From MED-G116 sp038147495 (GTDB lineage Bacteria; Pseudomonadota; Alphaproteobacteria; Puniceispirillales; Puniceispirillaceae), in assembly GCA_038147495.1 (NCBI GenBank), contig JAYQTT010000016.1:62001-126000 (forward strand): DNA of 64,000 bases, in the 5' to 3' direction. The notes beneath the pieces were generated by a model, which was given only the letters and a program-made list of their open reading frames with translations, was not told the DNA's origin and did not search any database. Position numbers and translations under genes: made by a program. Of the stretch, positions 8,669 to 17,190 are shown piece after piece; position 1 is the first letter of the stretch, and each line of letters starts with the position of its first letter.

Positions 8669-9796
8669 ATGAAACAGATTGGCGTTGGCGTTGTTGGAAC
8701 AGGTTTCATGGGAAATGCGCATTCAATTGCCTATAGCGCGTCCGCTTCGGTTTTTGGAACAACGCTTCGGCCACGCCTTGAAATTGTGTGCGATCTAAGC
8801 CCTGAACGCGCGAGCCAGCGGGCAACAAATCTGGGGTTCCCGAACTACACATCGGATTGGCGCGAGGTGGTCAATCACCCACAAGTCAATTTGATTTCTG
8901 TTTGCACACCGAATGACACGCACGCCGAAATATCAATTGCCGCCCTGAAAGCGGGAAAGAACGTCTGGTGTGAAAAGCCGATGTCAACATCACTTGCCGA
9001 CAGCGCGGCCATGGCCGCTGCCGCTGCCGCCAGCAAGGGAAAAACAATCATCGGCTATAACTACACCAAAAATCCGGCAGTCACCCATGCCAGAAAGCTC
9101 ATCGAGTCGGGTGTAATTGGGCGCGTTGCCGGTTTTTTCTGCCGCTATGACGTTGACAATGAGGCTGACGGCAACCGCCCCTGGTCATGGCGCATGTCAC
9201 GCGATAAATCAGGAACCGGCGCGAACGGCGATGTGTTAAGCCACGTAATATCAGTGGCGCATTTTCTCACTGGCTCGACCATCACCCGCCTGTCAGGCGA
9301 CATTGCCATTGTTCACGAAGAGCGCCGCGACCCTGAAAACCCCAACGCTGTGAAATCAGTGGATAATGATGACATGGTCTCGGCACTGGTCCATTTTGAA
9401 AATGGGGCGAAAGGCCATATCGGCGCCAGCCGTGTAACATGGGGTCGCAAATGCGGGTTGCGCTGGGAAGTGCATGGCACCAAGGGCACCATCAGCTTTG
9501 ATCAGGAACGATTGAACGAGATCAAGCTGTTCACCCAACAGGATGATCCGGCAACCGATGGCTTCCGCACGATTCTGACTGGCCCGCTGCACCCACCCTA
9601 TGATGCATTCCTGCCAAATGGAGGTCACAGCCTTGGCTATATGGACGTAAAAATTTGTGAGCTTCACGAGCTGTTGACGTCGATCGAAAACAACACATCT
9701 GTCTGGCCAGATTTCTCTGCTGGCCTGATCATCGAAAAGGTGATGGATGCGGTCGACCGGTCTGCCCGCGAACAACGCTGGATTGACGTTGAGTAG
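8669..9796 (+). CDS. Gfo/Idh/MocA family NAD(P)-dependent sugar/inositol oxidoreductase
   Basis: A 375-residue protein from the ATG at 8669 (behind AGGTGAAC); a GTG three codons earlier is the alternative. The N-terminal Rossmann motif is GVVGTGFMGNAHS and the family Lys motif is VWCEKPMS near residue 110, followed by the alpha/beta substrate domain with HGTKGTISFDQERLNEIKL. Members oxidise or reduce cyclitols and sugars; many neighbours of iol clusters act on scyllo-inositol, D-chiro-inositol or gluconate-like substrates. It is divergent from the iol transporter operon and is followed after four bases by an SDR, so the pair is cotranscribed. The exact substrate cannot be read from sequence. 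Confidence 0.85.
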   Translation: MKQIGVGVVGTGFMGNAHSIAYSASASVFGTTLRPRLEIVCDLSPERASQRATNLGFPNYTSDWREVVNHPQVNLISVCTPNDTHAEISIAALKAGKNVWCEKPMSTSLADSAAMAAAAAASKGKTIIGYNYTKNPAVTHARKLIESGVIGRVAGFFCRYDVDNEADGNRPWSWRMSRDKSGTGANGDVLSHVISVAHFLTGSTITRLSGDIAIVHEERRDPENPNAVKSVDNDDMVSALVHFENGAKGHIGASRVTWGRKCGLRWEVHGTKGTISFDQERLNEIKLFTQQDDPATDGFRTILTGPLHPPYDAFLPNGGHSLGYMDVKICELHELLTSIENNTSVWPDFSAGLIIEKVMDAVDRSAREQRWIDVE

Positions 9797-9800
9797 AACC

Positions 9801-10592
9801 ATGCAAGCTGACAATTCAACCAACAACGTCATCATCTCCGGCGGCACACAGGGGCTTGGTCTCGCCATCGCGAAAGTCATGGCCCGTCAGGGCTGTCCTC
9901 ATATTGTCATTTCCGGACGGGATCCGGAAAAAGGAGCCGCGGCGGCACAGGAGGTCACAGCGCTTGGCACTGATTGTCATTACATAAATTGTGACGTTGC
10001 GATTGAATCGGATTGTCGCAATCTGGTGCGTGCTGCACTTGAGCGGCTGGGGTCTGTGAACGCGCTGGTCAATTGCGCTGCAACGACAACCCGCGGGTCA
10101 ATCCTCGATACCGAAATCTCGCGCTGGCATGAGCATCTTGCGATCAATTTGACCGGACCCTTTTTGCTGATGCAGGGCGTTGCCCAGCATCTTGATGCCA
10201 CCGGCCAGCCGGGCAGCCTTGTCAATATTCTGTCCACCTCGGCGCATGTCGGGCAAAGTTTCCTTGCCCCCTATTCGGCATCCAAGGGTGGATTGATGAC
10301 ACTCACCAAAAATGCGGCCAATGCCCTGCTGGCAAAGCGGATCAGGGTGAATGCCGTGGCCCCCGGCTGGATGGACACGCCGGCCGAGGACATGATCCAA
10401 AAGACCTTTCATGACGCGCCTGACAACTGGCTTGAAGCGGCCGAAGCCAGCATGCCGATGGGCCAATTGGCAAAGCCGGACCAGCTGGCCCCATTAATCG
10501 CCTGGCTGCTCAGCCCGAACTCCGGCGTCATTACCGGTGCGGTTATTGATTATGACCAGCAGGTCGTAGGCGCCCTGCAGGAGAACGGCTAG
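9801..10592 (+). CDS. Short-chain dehydrogenase/reductase (SDR), likely sugar/cyclitol-linked
   Basis: A 263-residue classical SDR. The start at 9801 gives MQADNSTNNVIISGGTQGLG and lies four bases after the preceding oxidoreductase. The cofactor motif is SGGTQGLGLAIAK, the NxxG-like position reads VNCAATTTRG, and the catalytic set is SerSer region ILSTSAHVG plus YSASKGG. The C-terminus SGVITGAVIDYDQ is typical of the fold. With the upstream Gfo/Idh enzyme it would form a two-step oxidation or epimerisation of a sugar or cyclitol; the substrate is unknown. Its stop overlaps the convergent iolG stop by four bases. Confidence 0.85.
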   Translation: MQADNSTNNVIISGGTQGLGLAIAKVMARQGCPHIVISGRDPEKGAAAAQEVTALGTDCHYINCDVAIESDCRNLVRAALERLGSVNALVNCAATTTRGSILDTEISRWHEHLAINLTGPFLLMQGVAQHLDATGQPGSLVNILSTSAHVGQSFLAPYSASKGGLMTLTKNAANALLAKRIRVNAVAPGWMDTPAEDMIQKTFHDAPDNWLEAAEASMPMGQLAKPDQLAPLIAWLLSPNSGVITGAVIDYDQQVVGALQENG

Positions 10593-11584
10593 GGTTTTGC
10601 AACCTTGACCGCCGTGCCGCTACGCACAGACTCGAGTGCCGCGTCCGCAACCAGCAAAGCATTGAGGCCATCCTGCCCGCTTGGGCTGGCTGGCTTGCCC
10701 TCGACGAGGCATGTGATGAAGCTGTCAATCTCATTGGCATAGGCGTCAATGTAGCGTGTCATGAAAAAATCATGCAAAGGCGGTCTGGTGAAGCCTGCGG
10801 CTGTTGCCACCTCAATTGAGGTTGGGCGCTGATTTTCAGCCGACACCATACCAAGTGAGCCATGCACCTCAATGCGCTGGTCATAGCCATAGCTGGCGCG
10901 GCGCGAGTTGGTAATCGTAACCTGTTTGCCAGATGCCATACGCATAATGACTGACGCGGTATCGAAATCGCCTGTTGGCTCAATGGCTGGATCGGTCAGC
11001 ACCGAAGAAATCGCCTGCACTGTTTCCGGCATCTCGCCCATCAAGAACATCGCCATGTCAAAATCATGAATTGTCATGTCGCGGAAAATGCCGCCAGAGC
11101 GGTTGATATAGTCAAGCGGCGGGGCGCCCGGATCACGCGAGGTGATGATCGCCAGTTCCGGTGTGCCGACCTTGCCATCACTGATGGCCTGTTTCACTGC
11201 CATGAAATGCGGGTCAAACCGACGGTTGAATCCCACCATCAGAAAACCGCTTTCCCGGGCAACAACGTCAAGACAGGCACGAACCCTGTTTGCATCAAGA
11301 TCAATCGGCTTTTCACAAAAGACGGCTTTGCCCTTGCCCACAAATTGCTCAATCAAATCGGCATGTGTGTCAGTAGGGGTGCAGATTACCACCGCATCCA
11401 CATCATCACTGGCCGCAATTTCATCAATGGTGCGGACATCACAACCATAACGACTTGCCACGGCATCGGACGCCGCCGCAATCGGATCGGCGACCGCACG
11501 CAGGCGCGCCTTTTCATTACCCGCCACAGCGCGCGCGTGAACCTGTCCGATGCGTCCTGCACCCAATATCGCAAAGTTGATCAT
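10589..11584 (-). CDS. iolG: Inositol 2-dehydrogenase IolG
   Basis: A 331-residue Gfo/Idh/MocA enzyme that oxidises myo-inositol to 2-keto-myo-inositol with NAD. The start at 11582-11584 (MINFAILGAGRIGQVHA) has a GAGGTGG site. The N-terminal GAGRIG Rossmann loop, the VFCEKPIDLD motif and the inositol-dehydrogenase-like GGIFRDMTIHDFDMA (Asp and His catalytic positions) support IolG over a generic paralogue. It completes the IolG-E-D-B-C route but is transcribed separately from the main iol operon, and lies back to back with xylB. iolA (methylmalonate semialdehyde dehydrogenase) is not in the window. Confidence 0.88.
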   Translation of the reverse strand: MINFAILGAGRIGQVHARAVAGNEKARLRAVADPIAAASDAVASRYGCDVRTIDEIAASDDVDAVVICTPTDTHADLIEQFVGKGKAVFCEKPIDLDANRVRACLDVVARESGFLMVGFNRRFDPHFMAVKQAISDGKVGTPELAIITSRDPGAPPLDYINRSGGIFRDMTIHDFDMAMFLMGEMPETVQAISSVLTDPAIEPTGDFDTASVIMRMASGKQVTITNSRRASYGYDQRIEVHGSLGMVSAENQRPTSIEVATAAGFTRPPLHDFFMTRYIDAYANEIDSFITCLVEGKPASPSGQDGLNALLVADAALESVRSGTAVKVAKP

Positions 11585-11779
11585 GATAACCACCTCATTC
11601 AAAAAGCTGTTCGCACCGATATATGATGCGTGCCTTGTTTTCAGACCCTACCGGCGATTTGTCAAACCTTATTCATCACACAGGAAGACGCTTGATTTGT
11701 CGATTGTTCACGCACACCATGATGATCCGCCTTCGGGTTTGATGACGGGTTGTGCCGCTGGGAAAAATTGGTGATCTGA

Positions 11780-13262
11780 ATGTATTTGGGAATTGATATT
11801 GGCACCTCTGGCGTCAAAGCACTGTTAAGTGACGACAATGGTGCGGTTCTCGCAAGCGAGACAGCGGCGCTTGCAGTTTTGCGCCCCCATCCGGGTTGGT
11901 CCGAACAACATCCGCATGACTGGTGGCAGGCGGTCAATCAGGCCGCTCTTAAATTGAAACAGTCCCACCCCAAGCAGATGGCTGCTGTAAAAGGCATCGG
12001 CTTGTCCGGCCAGATGCATGGCATGGTTGCTCTTGGCAAGGATGATGAAGTGCTGCGCCCGGCGATCTTGTGGAATGACACGCGCAACGCGGCAGAAGCG
12101 GATGAACTTGACCGGCAGTCACCTGCCTTTCGCAAGATTGGCGGCAATGCCGTAATGCCCGGTTTTACCGCGCCCAAAGCATTGTGGATGCAGCGTCATG
12201 AGCCCGCGCTTTTTGATCAGATCAAGCGCGTGCTTTTGCCTAAGGACTATATCCGGCTGTTGATGACGGGTGAGGCTTGCGCCGAGATGTCTGACGGAGC
12301 CGGCACTTTGTGGATGGATGTCGCCAATAGATGTTGGTCGACAGATTTGCTTGCGGCATGTGGTCTTGATCTCTCGCAGATGCCGCGACTTGTTGAAGGA
12401 AGTGCGGCCTCTGGCACATTGCACGCCCGGGTTGCCACAGAATGGGGCATTGACGGCACACCCGTGGTGGCCGGGGGTGCTGGCGACAATGCGGCAGCGG
12501 CCTGCGGCCTTGGCGTCATTGAACCGGGTGACGCCTTCATCTCGCTTGGCACATCGGGGGTGATCTTCACCGTCACTGACGCATTTGCACCTGCCGCGGA
12601 AAGTGGCGCACACGCGTTCTGTCACGCGGTTCCGGCAACATGGCACCAGATGGGTGTGATCCTTGCCGCCACCGATTGCCTGAACTGGCTGGCGGAGATA
12701 TGCGGGACAAGCGTTGGCACATTGATGCAGGAATTTGATCCGGCGAAGACAGCGCCTGCCAGCTTGTTGTTTCACCCCTATCTTTCCGGCGAACGCACCC
12801 CGCACAATGATGCAGATGCGCGCGGCGGGTTCTTCGGGCTGGCGCGGATGCATAATCGGAATGATCTGGTTCGGGCGGTTTTGGAGGGTGTAGCCTTTCA
12901 CCTTTGCCGATGCGATTGACGTTCTGGCAGCGGCAGGCCACAGACCAAAAGCCCTGCTTGCAACCGGCGGTGGTTCACAGAGCCATATCTGGCTTGAGAT
13001 GATCGCCGCCGTTACCGGATGCGAGATTGCGGTCCCCGAAGACGGAGATTTTGGCGCCGCTTTGGGCGCGGCACGGTTGGGGCAAGCGGCGGCAAACAAT
13101 CTGGATGGCGGGACATTATCATCGGTGATGACAAAGCCGCGGATCGCCACAAGCATTCCACCAAAAGAAGATTTGGCAGATGCCTATGCCCGCCCGCTGG
13201 CAAGATGGCGGGACCTCTATCATGCGATAAAACCGAGCCAGAACGCCGCGGCAGACATTTGA
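11780..13262 (+). pseudogene. xylB: Xylulokinase XylB, split by a single-base frameshift
   Basis: The kinase phosphorylates D-xylulose after XylA. The first frame (11780-12919) carries MYLGIDIGTSGVKALL, GLSGQMHGMV, WNDTR, the GGAGDNAAAACGLG nucleotide region and SLGTSGVIF, then ends abnormally after EGVAFHLCRCD. From 12900 the other frame continues TFADAIDVLAAAGH, LATGGGSQSHIWLEM and the normal C-terminus to 13262. Removing one base near 12899 joins them into about 493 residues, close to the usual 480-500. The truncated product would lack the end of the second FGGY domain. This may be an assembly error rather than true decay, since xylA directly downstream is intact. Confidence 0.85.
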
Positions 13263-13306
13263 ACGGCCACGCTTTTGGCAGATGAAAGATTTAGAAGGAA
13301 AAGCTG

Positions 13307-14632
13307 ATGACTGAGCGTTTTTTCACCAGAACCGATCCATTTGCCTATGTTGGACCGGATGCGCCCGCCGGAGATGGATACCGGCATTATAATCCGGATG
13401 AAATTGTGCTTGGCAAACGCATGGAAGACCATCTGCGCTTTGCCGTATGTTACTGGCACAATTTTGTGTGGCCGGGAAATGACCCGTTTGGCGGCACCAC
13501 TTTTGAACGCCCCTGGTTTCCTGAAAACTGGAGCGGTGACGCCATGGAGGCTGCCCGCCACAAAGCCGATGTGGCCTTCGAGATGTTTCGTCTACTGAAT
13601 GTGCCTTTCTTCTGTTTCCATGATGCAGATATGCGTCCAGAAGGGGCCAACTTTGCCGAGAACACATCCAATCTTCAGGCGATGACTGATTATTTTGCCG
13701 CAAAGATGGAGCAGACCGGCACCAAATTGCTCTGGGGTACAGCAAACCTGTTCTCACATCGGCGCTATATGGCCGGCGCGGCGACCAACCCGGATCCCGA
13801 CGTCTTTGCCTTTGCCGCGGCAACGGTGAAAAGCTGTATTGATGCCACGCATCAACTTGGCGGTGCCAACTATGTTCTGTGGGGTGGCCGCGAAGGTTAT
13901 GAGACATTGCTCAACACCGCCATCGGCCATGAGTTGGACCAGCTTGGCCGCTTTATGACCATGGTTGTTGATTACAAGCACAAGATTGGCTTTGAAGGCA
14001 CCATCCTTATCGAGCCAAAGCCGCAGGAACCAACCAAACATCAGTATGATTTTGACGTCAGTACCGTCTATGGCTTTTTAAAACATTACGGGCTGGAAGA
14101 CGAAATTCGGGTGAACATCGAACAAGGCCATGCCATCCTCGCTGGTCATTCATTTGAACATGAACTGGCGCTGGCCAATGCGCTTGGCATCTTTGGCTCG
14201 ATTGACATGAACCGCAATGATTATCAATCGGGCTGGGACACCGATCAGTTCCCCAATAATGTGCCGGAAGTGGCGCTCGCCTATTATCACATTCTGGCGG
14301 GCGGTGGTTTTACCACTGGCGGCACCAACTTCGATGCAAAGCTGCGGCGGCAGTCAATCGATCCGGATGATCTGCTGATGGCGCATATTGGCGGCATGGA
14401 CGTGTGCGCGCGCGGACTGAAAGCGGCAGCGGCGATGCTTGAAGATGGCAGCCTGCACGAAAATCTCGTGGCCCGTTACGCCGGATGGGAAGCACAGCTT
14501 GGACAGGACATCATGGACGGTGTCTATGACCTTGAGAGCCTCGCAGCAAAAGTGAAGGACGAGAATATCAACCCCGCACCGGTGTCAGGCAAACAGGAAA
14601 TTCTGGAGAATATCGTCAACCGCTTTGTTTAG
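13307..14632 (+). CDS. xylA: Xylose isomerase XylA
   Basis: A 441-residue enzyme, standard length for the longer class of xylose isomerases. It interconverts D-xylose and D-xylulose. The catalytic His105 and Asp108 lie in FFCFHDADM, the metal site residues Glu236 and Lys238 in IEPKPQEPTKHQYD, and the further metal ligands in the GSIDMNRND segment. The start at 13307 has AAGGAAAA seven bases upstream. It follows xylB after 44 bases, forming a xylBA operon with no xylose transporter gene beside it. The gene is intact, which makes the xylB frameshift look suspicious. Confidence 0.96.
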   Translation: MTERFFTRTDPFAYVGPDAPAGDGYRHYNPDEIVLGKRMEDHLRFAVCYWHNFVWPGNDPFGGTTFERPWFPENWSGDAMEAARHKADVAFEMFRLLNVPFFCFHDADMRPEGANFAENTSNLQAMTDYFAAKMEQTGTKLLWGTANLFSHRRYMAGAATNPDPDVFAFAAATVKSCIDATHQLGGANYVLWGGREGYETLLNTAIGHELDQLGRFMTMVVDYKHKIGFEGTILIEPKPQEPTKHQYDFDVSTVYGFLKHYGLEDEIRVNIEQGHAILAGHSFEHELALANALGIFGSIDMNRNDYQSGWDTDQFPNNVPEVALAYYHILAGGGFTTGGTNFDAKLRRQSIDPDDLLMAHIGGMDVCARGLKAAAAMLEDGSLHENLVARYAGWEAQLGQDIMDGVYDLESLAAKVKDENINPAPVSGKQEILENIVNRFV

Positions 14633-14663
14633 TTGGCAAGACCTGTCCGTTCGCCCGATAGAA

Positions 14664-14693
14664 TCGCTTTTTCCTAATTGGAAAAGGCCTTTT
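14664..14693. terminator. Possible weak bidirectional terminator between xylA and the convergent small gene
   Basis: A short AT-rich inverted repeat (about 14668-14685, with a five-base loop) overlaps the stop of the convergent gene and is followed on the plus strand by CCTTTTT, and flanked on the minus side by a T-rich tract. GC content of the stem is low, so function is uncertain. Confidence 0.3.
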
Positions 14694-15072
14694 TCATCGA
14701 TCCGAAAATACCTTCCATTCGGGGTGAAAGCGAGCAATCGGCAATCAGCGTCATGTTGGCGCTGACCTCATCGGGAATGCCGTCATATACGACATCCGGA
14801 TAGGCCGGGCTTGCCGCAAGCTGGACCAATGTGCCCTCGGGAAGTTTCATCACGGCAACACCGTCATGGAAAGCCTTCTTACGCCCAAGTTTTGGCGCTG
14901 ATACAATGAACACATCATCTTTGACAGAGCATCGGTTATCGAGCCGGATGGTTGCCTCAATAATTGGTTTTGGTCCAACCGCAAAGAGATCAATCTTGAT
15001 CACCCACCAAATGCCAAGACCAACCGCGACCATCACGACGACCAGCAAAAAGGAAATAACAAGCTCTTTCAT
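14674..15072 (-). CDS. Hypothetical membrane-anchored protein
   Basis: A 132-residue protein I do not recognise. It opens with one hydrophobic segment (residues about 5-30, ISFLLVVVMVAVGLGIWWVI), likely an uncleaved anchor, followed by a soluble domain of about 100 residues with two cysteines (RLDNRCSVKD and LIADCSLS) that could form a disulfide outside the membrane. It has a clear polar/apolar alternation suggesting a small beta domain. It is convergent with xylA and downstream of bhcR on the same strand, with a 142-base gap, so cotranscription is doubtful. No function is proposed. Confidence 0.65.
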   Translation of the reverse strand: MKELVISFLLVVVMVAVGLGIWWVIKIDLFAVGPKPIIEATIRLDNRCSVKDDVFIVSAPKLGRKKAFHDGVAVMKLPEGTLVQLAASPAYPDVVYDGIPDEVSANMTLIADCSLSPRMEGIFGSMKKAFSN

Positions 15073-15214
15073 AAATTATCGCCCAACGAGAATATGACGC
15101 CTGAGGTTGCTTGGTTTCGCAGCAAAGCCTCGCCCTCATATAAGTGCCCTTTTGCGGCAACATGATCAAGGGCCGTTACGTCAATGTCACTTTCATAATG
15201 GACATTATGACACG

Positions 15215-16036
15215 TCAGGCGGGCACCTCGCCACCAGACAGCCGGGTAATTTCCGCCGCCGCCGCGGCAACCGCACTGCCAAACTCAGAAGCGCGCGCTT
15301 CTTCAAGCCGGTTGCTTGGCCCGGAAATCGACACGCCAGCAATCGGCAGGCCATTGGCATCATAAATCGCGCTGCCAACACAGGACATACCGACAAACCT
15401 CTCCTCACGATCAAATGACCAGCCGCGTTCACGCGTCAGGTCAAGATCGGCGAACAGGGAATCCGGCGTTTGGTGTGTCTGTGGGGTGAAGCCGGGAAGG
15501 CCGGAAGTTTGCAGCAAACGAACAACGGCATCACGTGGCATCGCCGCCAAAATAGCCTTGCCGGTGCCGGACGCATGCATTGGCGTGCGTGTTCCGGGTG
15601 GAAAGAATGCCCGGATCGGATTGCTGGTTTCAATCTGGCCGATAAACACGACCTGATGACCGTCCGGTATCGCCAGATTGGCGGTCTCATCGGTCGCTTC
15701 AACGAGCTTGCGCATCGCGATCAGGCCAATTTCGCTCAGCCCCTTGTTCTTCAAAAAGACTGATCCCACGCGGAACGCCTCAAGCCCGATTGACCATTCC
15801 TGCCGTGCTTCGTCAAACGTCACAAACCCATGCTGTTGCAAGGTGGCAAGGATGCGGTAGGCGGTCGGTGCAGGTACACCCGCCGTCATCGCAATATCCG
15901 TCAATGTCGATGAACGCGACAATGACAGGGCCTTTAACAGGCCAAGGGCACGATCAAGCGATTGTACTGTGGTTGAACCATTGTCAGAAAACGGGTTACG
16001 GGGTCGTCCACGTTGCCGCTTGGTCTGTTCTGTCAT
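15215..16036 (-). CDS. bhcR: BhcR, IclR-family regulator of the beta-hydroxyaspartate cycle
   Basis: A 273-residue IclR-type regulator; the start at 16034-16036 (MTEQTKRQRGRPRN) follows GGGCAGGTG, while an ATG six codons upstream is also open. An N-terminal winged helix-turn-helix (SLDRALGLLKALS, TLTDIAMTAGVPAPTAYRIL) precedes an effector domain with GTGKAILAAMP and ERGWSFDREERFVGMSCV, the usual IclR landmarks. In Paracoccus the cognate BhcR senses glyoxylate and controls bhcABCD. Here it lies 118 bases downstream of bhcD on the same strand, so it may be at the end of the operon. Assignment as BhcR relies on this linkage. Confidence 0.85.
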   Translation of the reverse strand: MTEQTKRQRGRPRNPFSDNGSTTVQSLDRALGLLKALSLSRSSTLTDIAMTAGVPAPTAYRILATLQQHGFVTFDEARQEWSIGLEAFRVGSVFLKNKGLSEIGLIAMRKLVEATDETANLAIPDGHQVVFIGQIETSNPIRAFFPPGTRTPMHASGTGKAILAAMPRDAVVRLLQTSGLPGFTPQTHQTPDSLFADLDLTRERGWSFDREERFVGMSCVGSAIYDANGLPIAGVSISGPSNRLEEARASEFGSAVAAAAAEITRLSGGEVPA

Positions 16037-16154
16037 CTGCACCTGCCCTGGCATGCCCGCCACATTAAAAAAGTTAACACAAGCATCTGCTCGATTTGGC
16101 AAAGGCCGATTTGATGGCGCACCGGCCCGGCCTGCCCATTCCACTTATTCAGGC

Positions 16155-17156
16155 CTATTCCAGCGCGACCCTGATCGCGAGGCCCTGTGCCTCGGCAAGC
16201 TCCACCGCGACCGATGCCACTGCAAGGTCTTGCAAGCCAACACCAGTACCATCAAAGACCGTGATCTCATCGGCACTGGATCGCCCGGCATGTGCACCGG
16301 AAATCACCTTGCCGATTGGCGTGATGTCCTCTTCGGTGATCAGGCCTGAACCCACCGCATGCTGCGCCTCACCAATGCTGATTGACTGGGCAATTTCATC
16401 GGTAAAAACGGTGGCATCGACAAAAATCTGCGGATCGAGCTCCTGCTTGCCTCTGGTATCAGTTCCCATGCAGGCGATATGCGTGCCGGGCCGGATAATT
16501 CCGGCCGCAAGCAATGGTTCAAAAGCCGAAGTTATGGTGATGATAACATCAGCCTCTTCGGCAAGCGCCTCGCGTGATGACGCAACAAATTCAAGTCCCA
16601 ATTCATCGGCAACCTTGGCCAGATTGGAGAGATGCTCGGGCGTTTTGTTCCAGGCGACAACGCGGGTAAAATTGCGTTGCGACACCGCCGCGCGCAACTG
16701 GAATGTAGACTGGTGACCGGCGCCCACAATGCCGATAGTTCTGGCATCAGAGCGCGCCAAATGGGCAATCGAAACCGCCGATGACGCCGCCGTGCGGACC
16801 GCCGTCAGATAATTGCCGCCGACCAATGACTGAAGCCGACCAGTATCGGGATCAAACAGGAAGATCGTCGATTGATGGTTGGTCAAACCGGCCTCGGCAT
16901 TATGCGGCCAATAGCCACCCGACTTCACCCCAAGGGTGAGGCCCGCCTTGTCAAAGCCGGATTTGAAACCATAGAGGGCATCCGCATGCCCGATGGCCTC
17001 TCTGACAACCGGAAAATTGCGCGCCTGATCATTTGCCATTGCCGCAAATACCGACTCAACCGCACGAAACGCCGATGCCGGATCAACAACCTGTTTGCAG
17101 ACAGCCTCGCCCACCAGCACCACATCACTTCCGTTTCCAGCCTGTTTCTCTGTCAT
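16155..17156 (-). CDS. bhcD: BhcD, iminosuccinate reductase (ornithine cyclodeaminase/mu-crystallin family)
   Basis: A 333-residue member of the ornithine cyclodeaminase/mu-crystallin fold, starting at the ATG at 17154-17156 (MTEKQAGNG). The nucleotide-binding loop is TIGIVGAGHQSTFQLRA, preceded by GGNYLTAVRTAASSAV. In the beta-hydroxyaspartate cycle this enzyme reduces iminosuccinate to L-aspartate with NAD(P)H, regenerating the amino donor for BhcA. Assigned over ornithine cyclodeaminase or alanine dehydrogenase because it is the fourth gene of a complete bhcABCD run. It begins 34 bases after bhcC. Direct evidence for substrate is contextual. Confidence 0.92.
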   Translation of the reverse strand: MTEKQAGNGSDVVLVGEAVCKQVVDPASAFRAVESVFAAMANDQARNFPVVREAIGHADALYGFKSGFDKAGLTLGVKSGGYWPHNAEAGLTNHQSTIFLFDPDTGRLQSLVGGNYLTAVRTAASSAVSIAHLARSDARTIGIVGAGHQSTFQLRAAVSQRNFTRVVAWNKTPEHLSNLAKVADELGLEFVASSREALAEEADVIITITSAFEPLLAAGIIRPGTHIACMGTDTRGKQELDPQIFVDATVFTDEIAQSISIGEAQHAVGSGLITEEDITPIGKVISGAHAGRSSADEITVFDGTGVGLQDLAVASVAVELAEAQGLAIRVALE

Positions 17157-17190
17157 CACATCCCGTCCCAAAAATGATCCCTTGCCGGAC

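Noticed and set aside
11656..11701. Direct repeat GATTTGTC (two copies 38 bases apart) upstream of xylB as an operator
   Set aside because: Too short and asymmetric, with no cognate regulator nearby.
12890..12910. Programmed ribosomal frameshifting in xylB
   Set aside because: There is no slippery heptamer or downstream structure evident, and no xylulokinase is known to use it; mutation or sequencing error is simpler.
12119..13156. Long open frame on the minus strand opposite xylB (345 codons)
   Set aside because: It is antisense to a well conserved kinase, has no recognisable motif, and its Cys/Arg/Pro-rich composition is what a mirrored coding frame gives.
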